64,000 nt of DNA from Sclerotinia nivalis (lineage: Eukaryota; Ascomycota; Leotiomycetes; Helotiales; Sclerotiniaceae). Below are positions 35,242 through 46,736 of the stretch, piece after piece. The notes beneath the pieces are model-generated. The model was not told the DNA's origin and made no database searches. It saw only the letters and a program-made list of their open reading frames with translations. The position numbers were made by a program, and so were the translations under genes. Where the stretch lies: assembly GCA_029531795.1 (NCBI GenBank), contig JAPEIS010000016.1, forward strand, positions 496,001-560,000, read 5' to 3'. Numbering within the stretch: the stretch's first letter is position 1; every line of letters begins with the position of its first letter.

Positions 35242-36780
35242 GCAGCTTTGGGTGACTAAGGGAATTCATTCGAGATGTTTGATGTTCAGTGAGTTAGGGT
35301 ATTCGCAATGCTTAATTCAATACAAGCAGTCATTCATCACTGGTCAATGGCCCAGTACAAGTGTTTGATGATTTGAAATTTCATAACATGCTGTGACGAT
35401 CTACACCAATTATCTAAGGCTTCTGGGACATTTCTCACCTAGATTTGACATTAATGTGATTCTATGATTTCATACTGAGACGAGATGGATTGTTACTGGA
35501 AGCTTTGCCACCAAAAATTGGGCCCGATATAGATTTTCAGAATCAAGGGCTGGTATGTTAAGATTGAATCCAATGACTTTGTGACTTCAATTCAACTATG
35601 AGTTCGCTGCTAATTGAGAGGGATAAACCACACAGGAGCCAAAAAAAGCAGTACCCCCACTGTTGGCAGATGTGCGAAGTAGGTGTGGTATCGTATACGT
35701 TCGACAGCCTTGTACAATTTAGCATCAAATCGGAATGTCTGGATCATCGCCCAATCCCGTACACTCGTCTGGTATCCTGGTGGAAATCACAGGGCACCGA
35801 GTTGGAGAGCCAGAACCACTAGCAGACCGAGAAATGAGGGATATTTTACGAAGCAATTTGTCTCATACAAGAAGTAATGAAAAGAGCATAACGTATCCTC
35901 CAATGCCGAGTGCCTGGTAATTCATGGATGAACTTGATTCACAGCGAAAGTAGGCAATGATTTGCGCCAATTCAGACCCTCAAAATTGCGTTGAATTGAG
36001 CTCAAATATTTCGATTTGGTATATGCCATTAATTTTTTGGAAAGCGGTGGATTGGGCTTGTAGTAACATTTGAAGTTATATTGAGTTGTGTCTGATGTGA
36101 GGAAGTTGTAGTTTTCGTGCCGGAAATTTGGTTTGCCCGTCCAAGCTGACATAATGTTTCGATCAACAATATCTTGCCATTCTCACACTCTAAAACTCTC
36201 ACATTGTGGTGCAAGCATCCTTCTCAGACTTTCATGTACCCCTGAAGTACTGGAAATTCCCCCCTGATTTGCTCACCGAGAACGATGTGCTGATCATTAC
36301 GAATACTTCCCGAAAAAGCCCCGCACAGGCACCGTGAACGGCATTTTCCAAGATAATAAATATCAAAATGACTGCTGGCTGCCGTGTTTGCAAAACTTTG
36401 CCCAGTTACTTTCCGATAGGCTTCTGAAGCAATTTCCGATAGGACTTCTAGCATTTTCGTGATAATTCATTCGCAAGTGTGGGCGCAGTTTGGGGATGAG
36501 GCTGATTTCATATGTTAACTTCCAGGGTCCAGGGTCTTTCAGCACATAGCAAAATTGATTGGATATGTTTCTTCAATCCTTGTCGTCACCCGAGTTAAAG
36601 GTCTTGGTATAGGTCTTGGAGCTCAGCTTGTGATAGATAAGCATGAGTGCAACCACCGCCCGCACCGCCCACACCTTTCCACGAACTTTCTGCATGTTCT
36701 CTACAGCTTCGGTCGTCATAATTTTTAATGAATACGCTCATCTGCACTTGGAGTTTTTCATAGCGATCAGTTGATCCACA
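35242..36780. other. Intergenic, promoter of the ankyrin gene
   Basis: 1.5 kb before the ankyrin-repeat gene. Apart from the expected promoter in the last few hundred bases, nothing recognisable; frames at 35598-36545 are short and unsupported. Confidence 0.45.
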
Positions 36781-39700
36781 ATGGATCCCGTAACTGTTCT
36801 TGGTGTCGCAGCATCAGCCCTGCAGATCGCTCAATTCATTGGGACGACGATTCAAGGCCTTTACACTCTGAGGGGGAAGTTCAAAGATGCAGATACAACG
36901 ATTCGCCTTATAATCAGCAAATTATCCACAATCAAAGCTGCAGTTTTTCAAATAAGAGATTGGGCCGAGTTCAATTCGCATGATTCCCCAAAAGAGAGGC
37001 AGTTCATGGATGGGCTTCATGTCGCACTCGACGGATGCCAGGCGGCGATTGATGTACTTTCCGAAGAAGTCTTCGATCTCACGGTAGCTACCAGAGACTC
37101 AAGCAATGGAATGCTAATTCTTGGGATGAGAGGGAGGGTCGCAGCGGTGTGGAATGAAGGTGTCATGAAGGCCCACGAAGACAGATTACACGGCCAAGTT
37201 CAAGCATTACAGCTTCTACTCATGGCAGGACAATGGCAAGGCTCCTAATCTCGAGATTTTACTACTGTGGCTAATACATCATAATCAATAGTCGGGATGC
37301 AGGAACCCAAAAATCTCTGTTGGCACTCGAAGAGAACAAAAGATTAATACAAAAGGTTGTGGATGATACAAAATCACTACGTGAGAGTTCCGCAGTATCG
37401 CAAATTTCGGAAAGCGCACGCCAATCTATGTTGGGGAGTAGTATTGGAGGAACAGTTTTTGACTTTGATCGCACACTACAAGAGTCTCGCCCGTATAATA
37501 ACATGAATTCAGCGAGGGGAACTCGAGGTCTCGCACATACAAACCAGCTGCCCGCCTCGATTCACCCGAAGCCAGCACCGGGGGATACCACCAGTGCTGA
37601 TGAAAGTTATGAAACAGGCATCACTCAGTCTATGCCACAATCTCCAGCATCTTTAGACCATCGCCCTAGTTTGGACACACGACCTTGCCTCGCTCAAACA
37701 AATCTGCTACCAGAATTCAATAATTTTAATATATATCGTAGTCGAAGCGTTACCTCGGATTCTACCAAGTCAGAACCTATAGTTAAAAGGTGGCTTTCCT
37801 CTTCCTCCTCTGGAAAATCATTACAGCAGGAGGATAGACTCCATGGTTCTCGGAGGAAGAAATTTTGGTCCACTCGATTTGGGAAAATCAACACTCTCAG
37901 TGCTGCTAGTCTATTACCTAGTCCTGATCGGGCAAAACCCGCTGGCCCAAATCTCCAAACCATTAATCGATTGAAGCGAGGACAAGAAATAAACTTTAAA
38001 CAGAGTATCGATTTTAGCTCACTAAATGAGCTTCAAACACCTACTCTCGTGAGGGCGGCTCAAGCAGGATCTGGTGTAGAAATTCAGGTTCTTTTATCCC
38101 ATGAGATCGATGTAGAGGCTTTTCATGGTGGGACCCGAAGGACTGCTCTCGCTGTAGCCTCTCACTGTGGTAATACAGAATTGGTTGATCTTCTTCTTCG
38201 ATACAACGCCGATTTGACTACTCGAGACGTCAACCTAGATACCCCGTTGCACCTAGCAGCATCCAGAGATCACTACTCCACTTTACAAATGATACTTAAT
38301 GAAGATGTTGATATCGAAGCCAAAAATAAAGACGGGTGGTCTCCAATGTGGGCAGCTGCGCATGGCGGGCATGTCAAATCTGTCGAGTTACTAGCAAGGA
38401 GAGGTGGGAAAATCAACTCGAGATCTAACGATCAATGCACGGCTCTGCACGCAGCAGCGAAACGGGGAGATAAGCAGATGGTGGAGTTGCTGATTCGTAA
38501 CGGCGCCGACATGGAGGCCAGAGATAACCAATTCATGACTGCATTACATTATGCTTGTGAGAATGGACACCGAAATGTGGTGGACTATTTGTTTCAGAAA
38601 GGCGCCAACCTCGAAATCTTGGGCAACAATTCCAAGTCCCCACTCCTTTGCGCATCTGCATCCGGTCAATTACAAGTAGTGGAGTTCCTCTCGAAAAGAA
38701 AAGTCAACTCAAAAAGCACCAATGAAAAGAAAGCTAATGCTCTACACTGTGCTGCTCGGCATGGCCACGTTGAAGTCGTCAACTACTTGCTTGAATGGAA
38801 ATTGCCAATATATGAAATTGATATTGATGGCTTGACACCACTTCATCTTGCTGTTATCGGCCAACATTTTGGTGTTGTCGAGCTGCTACTAAGGAAAAAA
38901 GCAGCTCTGGACCGTCGATGCAGAGAAGGTTGGACACCGTTGCATTATGCCTGCGCTTCTGACAACCCGGATATAGTCAGCCTACTGCTAAGTGCTGGGG
39001 CATATGCCGAAGAAGAAACCAAGGGTGACAATCGGCGACCAATTCATATTGCCGCCGCGATAGGATTTGTGCGTAATGTAGAAGTTCTTTATGGAAAAGG
39101 AGTCGTGATTGATCAACGGGACTCCGGAGGTTATCGACCCCTTTGTCTTGCGTGTCAACATGGGCATGTTCAAGTTGTGGAGAAATTATTATCTTACAAT
39201 GAACCTTTAAGGATGCGCTTTCGCGATCAACCAAACAAGGATTCTCCTCTATGCATTTCCGCCAAAGCCGGACACCTCGAGGTTGTTAAACTGCTCATCA
39301 AGAAGGGCGCATCCGTCAAGGAACGCGATGAGTTCGGATACATTCCTTTACGATATGCCGCCTACTATGGGCACCCTGAAGTTTTAGAGGCACTCATGGA
39401 AGCAGGTGCAGAACTTTATGATGAAGGAGAAGACTCCCATGGATGGGGATTCTTGTTGATGCCTGCAACGATTGGATTCTCTGATACTACCGATATATCG
39501 GAAGACCGTAAAGACCGCATTCGGGGCCTGCTTGATGAGATGGAGAGCCGTTACCATGAGCATGAGGACAGCGAAGATGATGAATATCGGCAAAGCACTG
39601 CAGTAGAGCTCGATCGTGGACAGAGTAATGTCATGTATCGAAGTAATCCATTTACTCGGCCACAGGAGCTCGCGGAGTCTTCATCGTGGACTGAACTCCC

Positions 39701-40070
39701 TGCCGGGGGAAGTGATGCCCAAACCCGACCTCGAAGGTCATCTGGCTTGTCACCAAGCCCTCCTCTTTCTTTACGCCATGATAATGAAGGTGCTAGAAGA
39801 GATGTAGTCAAGAATAAAGTTTCTCCACTTGTGAACGCATCTGGGAATAAGACTGCACGTAAGGTCGAAGCTCCTGTTGATGATCCACAAAACATACCGG
39901 GGAAATTTGATCTTCCCCCCGTAGTTCTCAAAAATGTTACTATACTTATTGCACAAAGGCAAGCGGAGATACAGAAATTACAGCAGTATCTTTCATTTAA
40001 TCGAAGTACGACGGAGCCAATATTACGCTCTGAGAGTCCACACCAGGTGTATGAGATGTCCGCGGATTGA
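36781..40070 (+). CDS. Ankyrin-repeat protein with fungal N-terminal helical domain (14 repeats)
   Basis: Two exons, 36781-37235 and 37292-40070, separated by a 56-bp intron with a GC-AG border (GCAAGG...CTAATAC...ATAG). Splicing restores a 1,077-residue protein and a Cys at the junction (LLLMAGQC-RDAGTQKSLL), matching the ACNC-type position of related fungal proteins as I remember them. Residues 1-150 (MDPVTVLGVAASALQIAQFI...) are the fungal N-terminal helical domain common in NLR-like and ankyrin proteins. After a disordered Ser-rich linker, about 14 ankyrin repeats occupy residues ~400-865 (TPLHLAA, TALHAAA, TALHYAC, TPLHYAC and so on). The C-terminus (LKNVTILIAQRQAEIQKLQQ) looks like a short coiled coil. 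Such proteins are scaffolds with possible roles in self/non-self recognition or signalling; the partner is unknown. Confidence 0.9.
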
Positions 40071-41099
40071 GATGTCTTGGCTATTGTAATGCGATGTATA
40101 TTATGCTGATGCGACTGAAGGAGATTAATATTAATGTACTTTCCCAGGATCCCGGCTTCCGGACTAATATTAGACATCACATTCTTTGCTTTGTCGCATC
40201 CTTGGTTTAGCTGTGGGTTTATTGAAGTTCAACACAGATCTGAAGTAACCCCCTGCGCTGCATGGGAAATCCGGAGCGGAATCCATCGGGATCCACCACG
40301 TCTTACCTAGAAGGTCAAACCACTCCGACATGCATGGGTGTTGTGATTTCTTCTGGAATGATTTTGACCCGCAGGGCGGATAAAAAAAAAGTAGAATCGT
40401 TGTCAATCCGAATATCCCATAAGTTCACACCCGCGTTTCGCTGTATTTGAAAAACATTTGGATCTGGTGACATAGTGACTGTCATCGATGTTGGCAGATT
40501 ACATACACTTTCAGCAATAAATTGGCCATTTCCGAGAAAAGCACATATTGATCATATCTAGTTTAGTGCCTGCTGAAGTTATTTAGGATATAATGCTGAA
40601 GATTTGGCGTTTATATAAACATTTATGCTTCCCGACATGCAGAAGTTCTTTTTTCCGAGCTGTCTCACAATTAACTTTCGGATATTTTCGTTCGCGGGTT
40701 GGTAGTCTGACACATTTTTTTAGTAATTTAATCTGGTTCGCTTAGACCCTGGCAGTCCACTGAGTGGGTTGAATGGGTCCACACGCTTTCAAATGGCATG
40801 ATTTATCATGTCATGTTGTTCCGGACAATGTTCGAATTGGCCAATTCCATACGATTTCGAGGGCCTGACTCTTGTTCCGATAATTCTTCACCTTTTGTGG
40901 GGTTTCTGTGATGCAATATTATCTATACAATAGTATGATGTTGGACAGGGGTTTTCGGTAGTTAAGCCGATCCCTACTCAAGTAGGTGATACAAAGACGT
41001 GTGCTTGATCACAACATCTTTTCATAAAAGATCTTTTATAATCCCTTTCTCTCTCTTTCAACTATTTTTCACGTTTCGATTACATTACACCTGTTGACA
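40071..41099. other. Intergenic; promoter of the FAD monooxygenase
   Basis: 1 kb between two rightward genes. The last 60 bp before 41100 is T/C-rich, as expected for the leader. The two frames at 40170-40450 are unsupported. Confidence 0.5.
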
Positions 41100-42847
41100 A
41101 TGGCCATACCTGAGAACACCGCGCGCCTCAGAGTCATCATCATTGGCGGTGGACTGAGTGGTCTAACATTAGGACAACTTCTTACAGATGTTCCGAGCAT
41201 CAAAGTTACGCTCTATGAGCGTAGTAGAGGCCCAGTAGATAGGCTCTCTGGATATCGGGTCATGTTATCTTCTTTTGTTCTTCGAAATTTAAAAGGAAAA
41301 CTTCAACACGATGTGTGGCAGGAGATTGCGCCCAGTATCGGTGTTCAACCAGGCGGAGGTCAAGAGATGAGTTTCGTGAAGAGCAGTGGCGATCCGATAT
41401 TCACGTGGCTACCAGCTGAGATACAAGATGAATTTTCTGTATCGCGCTGGCGTCTTCGAGAAGGACTATTGCATTGGAGCGAATCTTTTGCGCGATTTGG
41501 CAAAAGGTTTGACAGATATGAGACACTGCCGAACGGAGTAGTAAGATGTCACTTTACGGACGGGTCGATAGACGAGTGTGACTTATTGGTTGGCGCCGAC
41601 GGTATAAATTCTAGAGTCAGAGCACAAATGTTTCCGCATTCCAGGATACGACCTATTGATGTCGCAGTGATATACTTCAAGATCCCGTTAACGGCGGAAA
41701 CATTTAAACTGGCGGGCTCGCATAGTGGAGTTATGGTACAGTGTCCCCAAGCCTTCTAAATATCCCGTTCACAAAATACTGACTGCATGGTAGGCCTTTT
41801 GTCCTGACAACCAGAATATTTTGGTACATTCCTGGCAAAATCCAATGAAGCATTGGGCAACAGAATACACCGCAGACGATATCGGACCTTCTGAATCATT
41901 TATTATGTATGGCTACGGCAGTCCAGCGAGTTCCTTTATCAATAAAACCAAACCACCGGAGGAATTAACTCCGGCCGAATTGAAGACTGAGATTATCAAT
42001 CGTTCGAAAACCGACAAAAACATACATCCCAGCTTTTTACAATTAGCTGAGATGTGCTTGACAGACACTGCGTATCTCCACATGGTGAAGAAGTGCGATT
42101 CGGTAAAACCGTGGGACTCGACCAACGTTACGTTAATTGGAGATGCAGTTTTTAAGTATGTATTCTATACTTCATTGAGACATCGGTAACATGTGACTGA
42201 CCTCTTACTCAAGCATCATGACTACCTTAGGAAAGGGAGCTAATTGCGCTCTTCTTGATGCTGTTTCTCTCGCCGAAACACTTTCACCCCTTGCTTCGAC
42301 AAAGTCAACGTTTCAAGGCGAAAATATCCAGCTCACCTCAGAATATACGCCTCGACCTCGGCAAAAGCTTATAGGCACAGTAGAGCTTCGACCAGCGCTT
42401 CGAACTTTCGCCGCGGAAAATGTCAAACGTCGCCACCGGGAACGACAGAGAAGTGCATTCCTCCAGAATCTGGTATACTTTGGTGATAGCAAATTCAAAG
42501 AATACTGCAGGGAAAGAGTGCTGAAAAGTGCTCTCGGATGGGTTGAAGGAACAAAAGGGATGAAGAAGGAATTATATGGTGCGAGAGGGGAAACGAAAAA
42601 TGTTGGTGGATTATTATCTCCCGACCTAGTACCGAACGACAGCATTGGAAATCTTGACCGTGCCGATGTGGAATCAATTATTGAAAGACAGAGTTTCCTA
42701 GAAAGAGGCTGGGGACTTGTAAGAGCGGATGAATTGGACTCGGAATGTGTCAGCGTTGCGTCGACTTCAACAGGGGAATCGAAGAGTACTAAGGCTTCTT
42801 CATCGGAAGTAAATTTGGCTGAATGTCTGGCTAGAAACAACGCCTAA
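41100..42847 (+). CDS. FAD-dependent monooxygenase (aromatic-hydroxylase type)
   Basis: Three exons, 41100-41735, 41794-42155 and 42214-42847, with two 58-bp introns, encode 543 residues. The Rossmann motif VIIIGGGLSGLTLG lies at residues 12-25. The DG motif of the flavin hydroxylases is VGADGINSRVR (164-174), and the second FAD contact LIGDAVF at about 327-333 is split by intron 2 and followed by TLGKGANCALLDA. These match the PaxM/salicylate-hydroxylase group of class A flavoprotein monooxygenases. The first intron must be removed because the exon frame otherwise ends at TAA 41757; splicing gives ...SHSGVM-AFCPDNQNILVHSW. The C-terminal third (residues ~400-543) lacks a membrane helix and ends Ser/Thr-rich. 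No biosynthetic cluster genes are adjacent, so the substrate is unknown. Confidence 0.88.
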
Positions 42848-43909
42848 TCTCGGCAGCCTGGGGGCGGGGGGCGGGGGGATATGGTTGGATTGTTGGTCCT
42901 GGTATACCCGGTTATGGCGAGTTCATGACATATGACGGATAGACTGGACAGGGAAGTATAAGTACATATGGGTTTAGATGATTTGGATGGCGTCTTATTG
43001 TACTATACTTACTCGGCAAAAATATGTTTAATTTTCTTTCGAAATCAGCTGTTAGTACAAGTTTGTGGTTATTTCGGCTTTGTGTTATGGCATCTTCATG
43101 TTTTGTGTTTCACTTCTAGTCTCCTTGGCTTTACGATATTCTAATACAACATTATGTCTTCCCTTTTATTTACGACCAGCAAATGCAAAATTAATCGCAA
43201 TGAATGTTAATCCCAAACAGACAGACTTCCGGTATCAAATAGAGTTTGCTGATATTTCAGCACTCAAGAGCAATCTCCACGTGCCTGTTTAGCACTTTCG
43301 CAATGAGCATACCATTATATCACGAGGCGAAGACATTTTTCAAGCAAATATATCATCAGATGGATCAAGTGCTTCGTGATTCGTTTGTTAGAGGTATATA
43401 AGCACCGTAGCCAGTACTATGAATCGGAGCACGAATATGTATCCCAACGTTTAGGACACAATTTTCTTCTACTTACTGGGGAATGCTACGTTATATATCT
43501 AGATGCAATGGAAACTAGCTCAATATTCTGAGTCTCTGGTTTTGAGGTATGGTTCTTGGTATGGTTCTCTGCATTCTATTGTCCTACTCATTCCACTCAT
43601 TTTCATGGAAATTCTGTTTTGAGATTATGGATGCCTCACTGCAGCCGGATGAAGAATTATGGATACGGAGCCGTACCAGCAGTCACAGAGATTGTTGCAC
43701 GGTTTTCCGCAAGTGTTGAAGCAAAGCAGTATGGAGAAGTAAGACTTAGATATCATTAGGTCCTTAGACGAGCGAATCCGAAAAATTCATTTACACAATA
43801 ACATACCTCCATTGATTGGTGAGATCGGAATATTCACATCTACACTGTCGGAGTTTCAATAGGTTTCTATCTCACGATTATTCGATCATTAAACTTGGCA
43901 GATACATCA
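42848..43909. other. Intergenic, start of the array; G-rich tract
   Basis: Contains a G-rich tract at 42860-42879 (three runs of 5-6 G) just behind the monooxygenase stop, able in principle to form a G-quadruplex. Also contains a perfect palindrome, TACGGAGCCGTA at 43664-43675, 235 bp before array gene A. The frames at 43065-43292 and 43556-43759 are not supported. Confidence 0.5.
43664..43675. promoter_or_regulatory. Candidate shared upstream element, gene A copy (palindrome)
   Basis: TACGGAGCCGTA is a perfect palindrome (TACGG-AG-CCGTA) ending 235 bp before the gene A start. CGG/CCG half-sites are the usual contacts of fungal Zn2Cys6 factors. Function is inferred. Confidence 0.35.
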
Positions 43910-44053
43910 ATGGCTACTCAAACTACCGGTAAGTCTACGCAGCTAGATGGAGATAAGAAGCAGGTGGTTTTCGGATCGACTGGGTGGAAGGCTGCCAATG
44001 ATGGTTTTGTTAAGTTGACCGAGGCAGAGAAGGAAGAGCAGGTGTCTTTCTGA
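43910..44053 (+). pseudogene. Array gene A: 47-residue remnant, stop at the conserved Trp
   Basis: The frame from ATG 43910 gives 47 residues beginning MATQTTGKSTQLDGDKK. Its last 15 residues (FVKLTEAEKEEQVSF) line up position for position with the C-terminal motif of genes B, E and G. Where those have a Trp codon, A has TGA, followed by TTT and TAA. The simplest reading is a TGG-to-TGA change truncating an array member; the N-terminal two thirds also appear lost. A GTAAGT seven codons in could be a relic donor. A real micro-protein remains possible. Confidence 0.45.
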
Positions 44054-44510
44054 TTTTAAGCAGGAGTTTCTCCGCTTCAGATAGCCAACGGAAGTATCAA
44101 AATTGTTACTAGTTGGTTGGGGACGCTGGACGGGTTAGCTTTTGTATGAGATTCTTGATTGAGGAATTGGTTGATTTGCAAAATTAAACACATGGTGATA
44201 ACAATTAAATCATCTGTAGGGTATTAATGGTTGTTGTGTTTTGTTTCTGTTTGGGAGTTGACTGGTCCATATCTGGGGCGCTAAGTCACTCATAAGGTTA
44301 TTATAAAATATTGGTTCACTCCCTTTCTTTGCTAACTTACGAGCTAATGTGCTATCTACTGTACAGTAGGAGTAGATTAAATACCTAAATTTAACCTCGT
44401 TGATATTAGATGTCTTTACAAATTGTGACTGACCGTCATTTTAAAACCTAAGGGAATGCATTAGTATATCTTGAATACCACGCCAATCTAGCGCTATATT
44501 CTACTCATAC

Positions 44511-44530
44511 ATATATATATATATATATAC
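44511..44530. repeat. (AT)n microsatellite
   Basis: Ten AT units in the spacer between array genes A and B. Confidence 0.85.
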
Positions 44531-44725
44531 AGCTTATTCCTCCATAGATTTAAAATCATAATCTATCTTCGCTTATTCTCTTCCTGATCCTACAATCAAC
44601 AGTATATATTCGTTCAAATGGCGATCTAGCCCATTGAGTAACTCAGCTACGACTCCTTGCAAACAATTAACGCTAGTGTTGAGTTCTTGAAGCTGTTCCT
44701 AGGCATTAACCATGGTACGGCTGCA

Positions 44726-44734
44726 TACGGTCAC
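44726..44734 (+). promoter_or_regulatory. Candidate shared upstream element, gene B copy
   Basis: TACGGTCAC, preceded ten bases earlier by another TACGG. The identical nine bases occur upstream of C and, inverted, upstream of H. Role inferred only from recurrence and spacing. Confidence 0.35.
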
Positions 44735-44924
44735 GATAATGCGCGTGGTCTCTAGACTTAGAAGATGGGCTGTCTTGGAAAGGAAATGGAAAACATAAAA
44801 AGGCATTTTATTTGTTACAAAAACTACCATTCATCAACACGAACATCCACACTTGCGAAAAACGACATCCAAACATCACGAACAGAGAAATATTTCAATT
44901 ACATAATTATTTCCCCAAAGCACG

Positions 44925-45365
44925 ATGGACAAACAACCACCTGGGGCGCCCCATCCTCAACGCTTCCGCGATGCAGTTGCCGAAGAGCATATCTACTTGG
45001 TGAACAAAAGATATCACAAGGGAATCACCGAGATCCAAGACAAGCAATCGGGCCCGAAAAAGGAGCAGGCCGTCGCGCAAAAGCTATCTAATGATTCGGC
45101 ATACACGCAATGGACTCCTTCATCAGAAATGTCTGACCCGGCTTCCGAAACTTCCGAGGGCTCAGCTTCTGGAGGGGGCAAAGATGACCATGATCATTTA
45201 ACTGTCTCCGACTCTTTCAAACCCACACGCAAGGTCACTGAAAGAGTATACCATGGCGAGGAAAATCGGAGCACCTCGCCGGCTGCGTCCAGCATAAACG
45301 AAAGTAAGTTTCTGAAGACGGATAAGCAGATTAAGGATGAGGAAATGTCGTTTTGGGCGAACTAG
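44925..45365 (+). CDS. Array gene B: small disordered protein with both family motifs
   Basis: An intronless 146-residue protein. Its N-terminus contains PPGAPHPQRFRDAV, the array's N-terminal motif. The middle is Ser/Glu/Lys-rich and low-complexity (for example SDPASETSEGSASGGGKDD), probably disordered. The C-terminus FLKTDKQIKDEEMSFWAN carries the second motif, with F and W 16 positions apart inclusive. There is no signal peptide, membrane helix or known domain, so a cytosolic or nuclear location is likely. It is the best complete representative of the family along with E. The stop is followed by about 930 bp of spacer. The function is unknown to me; the paired short motifs suggest binding to a partner protein. 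Confidence 0.7.
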   Translation: MDKQPPGAPHPQRFRDAVAEEHIYLVNKRYHKGITEIQDKQSGPKKEQAVAQKLSNDSAYTQWTPSSEMSDPASETSEGSASGGGKDDHDHLTVSDSFKPTRKVTERVYHGEENRSTSPAASSINESKFLKTDKQIKDEEMSFWAN

Positions 45366-46298
45366 GTCTACCCACGATATACAAGATGGCTAGTTGTCGC
45401 GGCAATTGACATTTGCAAATTGGTACCAGCATTTGTCGATGTACGCAGTTGGGGAAGAGCTTGCTTCGGGGGTCTAGAGGATATTCCGAAAGAGAAACAC
45501 GAATGAACTTTCTATTGGCTAGGGTTTTATTTTTTTGCTGAGGGTTTGTAGAATATTGTAAGATTGTTTTAGAGGCTATTTTATACCATGATGGTATATT
45601 TCATTGTGATTGACTCACGATTGAGGATACCTTCATGATGAACCATTTATGGACGTGGACTTGGCCATTGGTTTCTTTGGTGATATACATGGGCAATTCA
45701 CTTAAAGAAGCTAGAAGTCACAAACACTGGCATATCTAAATGTAGGACTATTAATTAAAAAGAAAATTCTATCAAAGACTAGGGAGGGAATTTTGCTAAT
45801 TGTGACCATGATTGTGAATAATTCCGACCAAATACAAAACATGACAGGAATTTTTACATATAATTTTAGTCGGCTCCTTTTGGCCCTATATGAATGACAC
45901 AGCTATTCAGATTACAAATACCTTAGCTACGGTAATGCCGTCTCGAGTTCTTGGTTCTATCTTCAAACACCCACAAGCACGTACGGCTAACCGTTGTTAA
46001 TACCAGGAGTTTAACTTCGGCGCGCCAGCTATTCGACCGTATCGTCACCAGTACGGTCACTGCGGTAGAAACATGACTTTTGAATATACATGGAGGGAAA
46101 ATAAAACAATTCTTTGCGTATGCTTCTATCTTTACAAAAACATCATCAGTGAATACGAAGATCAAGGCTTAAAACCTTCAACTAACCCCAAGACAAACAG
46201 AACTCTCGACCCGAGTCATTTGAACAATTCTTCTCATAGTGGTTTTCGAAATCGTTCTTCTTCCAAAAAACATCATCTCACTTCCTCAATTCACAAAA
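45366..46298. other. Array spacer B-C
   Basis: Holds the probable 3' region of B and the promoter of C with its inverted CCG/CGG element at 46035-46058. No gene or larger repeat seen; the minus-strand frame 45923-46165 is unsupported. Confidence 0.45.
46035..46058. promoter_or_regulatory. Candidate regulatory inverted repeat upstream of gene C
   Basis: GACCGTA (46035-46041) and TACGGTC (46052-46058) are perfect inverted arms with a 10-base spacer, giving CCG-N14-CGG. The right arm continues as TACGGTCAC, identical to the gene B element. It ends 240 bp before the ATG of C. The layout fits a dimeric Zn2Cys6 site; this is inference. Confidence 0.45.
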
Positions 46299-46736
46299 AT
46301 GTCTTCTAACGAATTCTCTTCATCAAACACTTCTGATGCACAGCGACCAAGCAAGTTTGTAGAACATATTCTTGACAAGACCCGAGAAAAGATCGACGAG
46401 GGTCTCTACCGCGTAGAGAAAATAGAGCGGGAAAAATTGGTCGTCCGAGCTTTCAGTCAATGGAAACGAAAGTATCCCAAGCAATGCAATCAGCTGGATT
46501 GGCAAGCTAGCTACCATGATGCCGATGAAGAATATGATGAGAGTACTGAAGACAACACTGAGTCCATCCATGTTCATTGGCATGAAAACGAAATGAAGGG
46601 GGCACGCGAGTCAGAAGGAAAAGGCGAAAAACCTCCTGCCACTCCTGTTATGAAGAGTCGCCGCCAAAAGGTGGCAAAACATATTGCGGACGCGAAAAAG
46701 GCTATGTGTTTTGGCTCGGTCACTCCAGAGGAGTAA
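46299..46736 (+). CDS. Array gene C: small charged protein
   Basis: ATG 46299 (context CACAAAAATGTCT) opens a 145-residue intronless frame. The N-terminus is Ser-rich and then reads QRPSKFVEHILDKTREKIDEG, whose P-x-K-F-V-E pattern parallels the P-x-R-F-R-E/D of B and E. A helical, Arg/Lys/Glu-rich part follows (LYRVEKIEREKLVVRAFSQW), then an acidic stretch and a basic C-terminus (KSRRQKVAKHIADAKKAMCF). The clear E-E-x-S-F-W terminus is absent, so C is the most diverged full-length member or an unrelated passenger. No known domain. Confidence 0.6.
   Translation: MSSNEFSSSNTSDAQRPSKFVEHILDKTREKIDEGLYRVEKIEREKLVVRAFSQWKRKYPKQCNQLDWQASYHDADEEYDESTEDNTESIHVHWHENEMKGARESEGKGEKPPATPVMKSRRQKVAKHIADAKKAMCFGSVTPEE

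Larger units (their letters stand above)
44054..44924. other. Array spacer A-B
   Basis: 870 bp with an (AT)n tract at 44511-44530 and two TACGG words (44716-44720, 44726-44730), the second within TACGGTCAC, 194 bp before gene B. A CATAAAAAGG near 44794 may be the TATA region of B. No gene seen. Confidence 0.45.

Noticed and set aside
39551..40180. Minus-strand 209-codon frame
   Set aside because: Antisense of the 3' end of the ankyrin gene.
42313..42840. Minus-strand 175-codon frame
   Set aside because: Antisense of exon 3 of the FAD monooxygenase.
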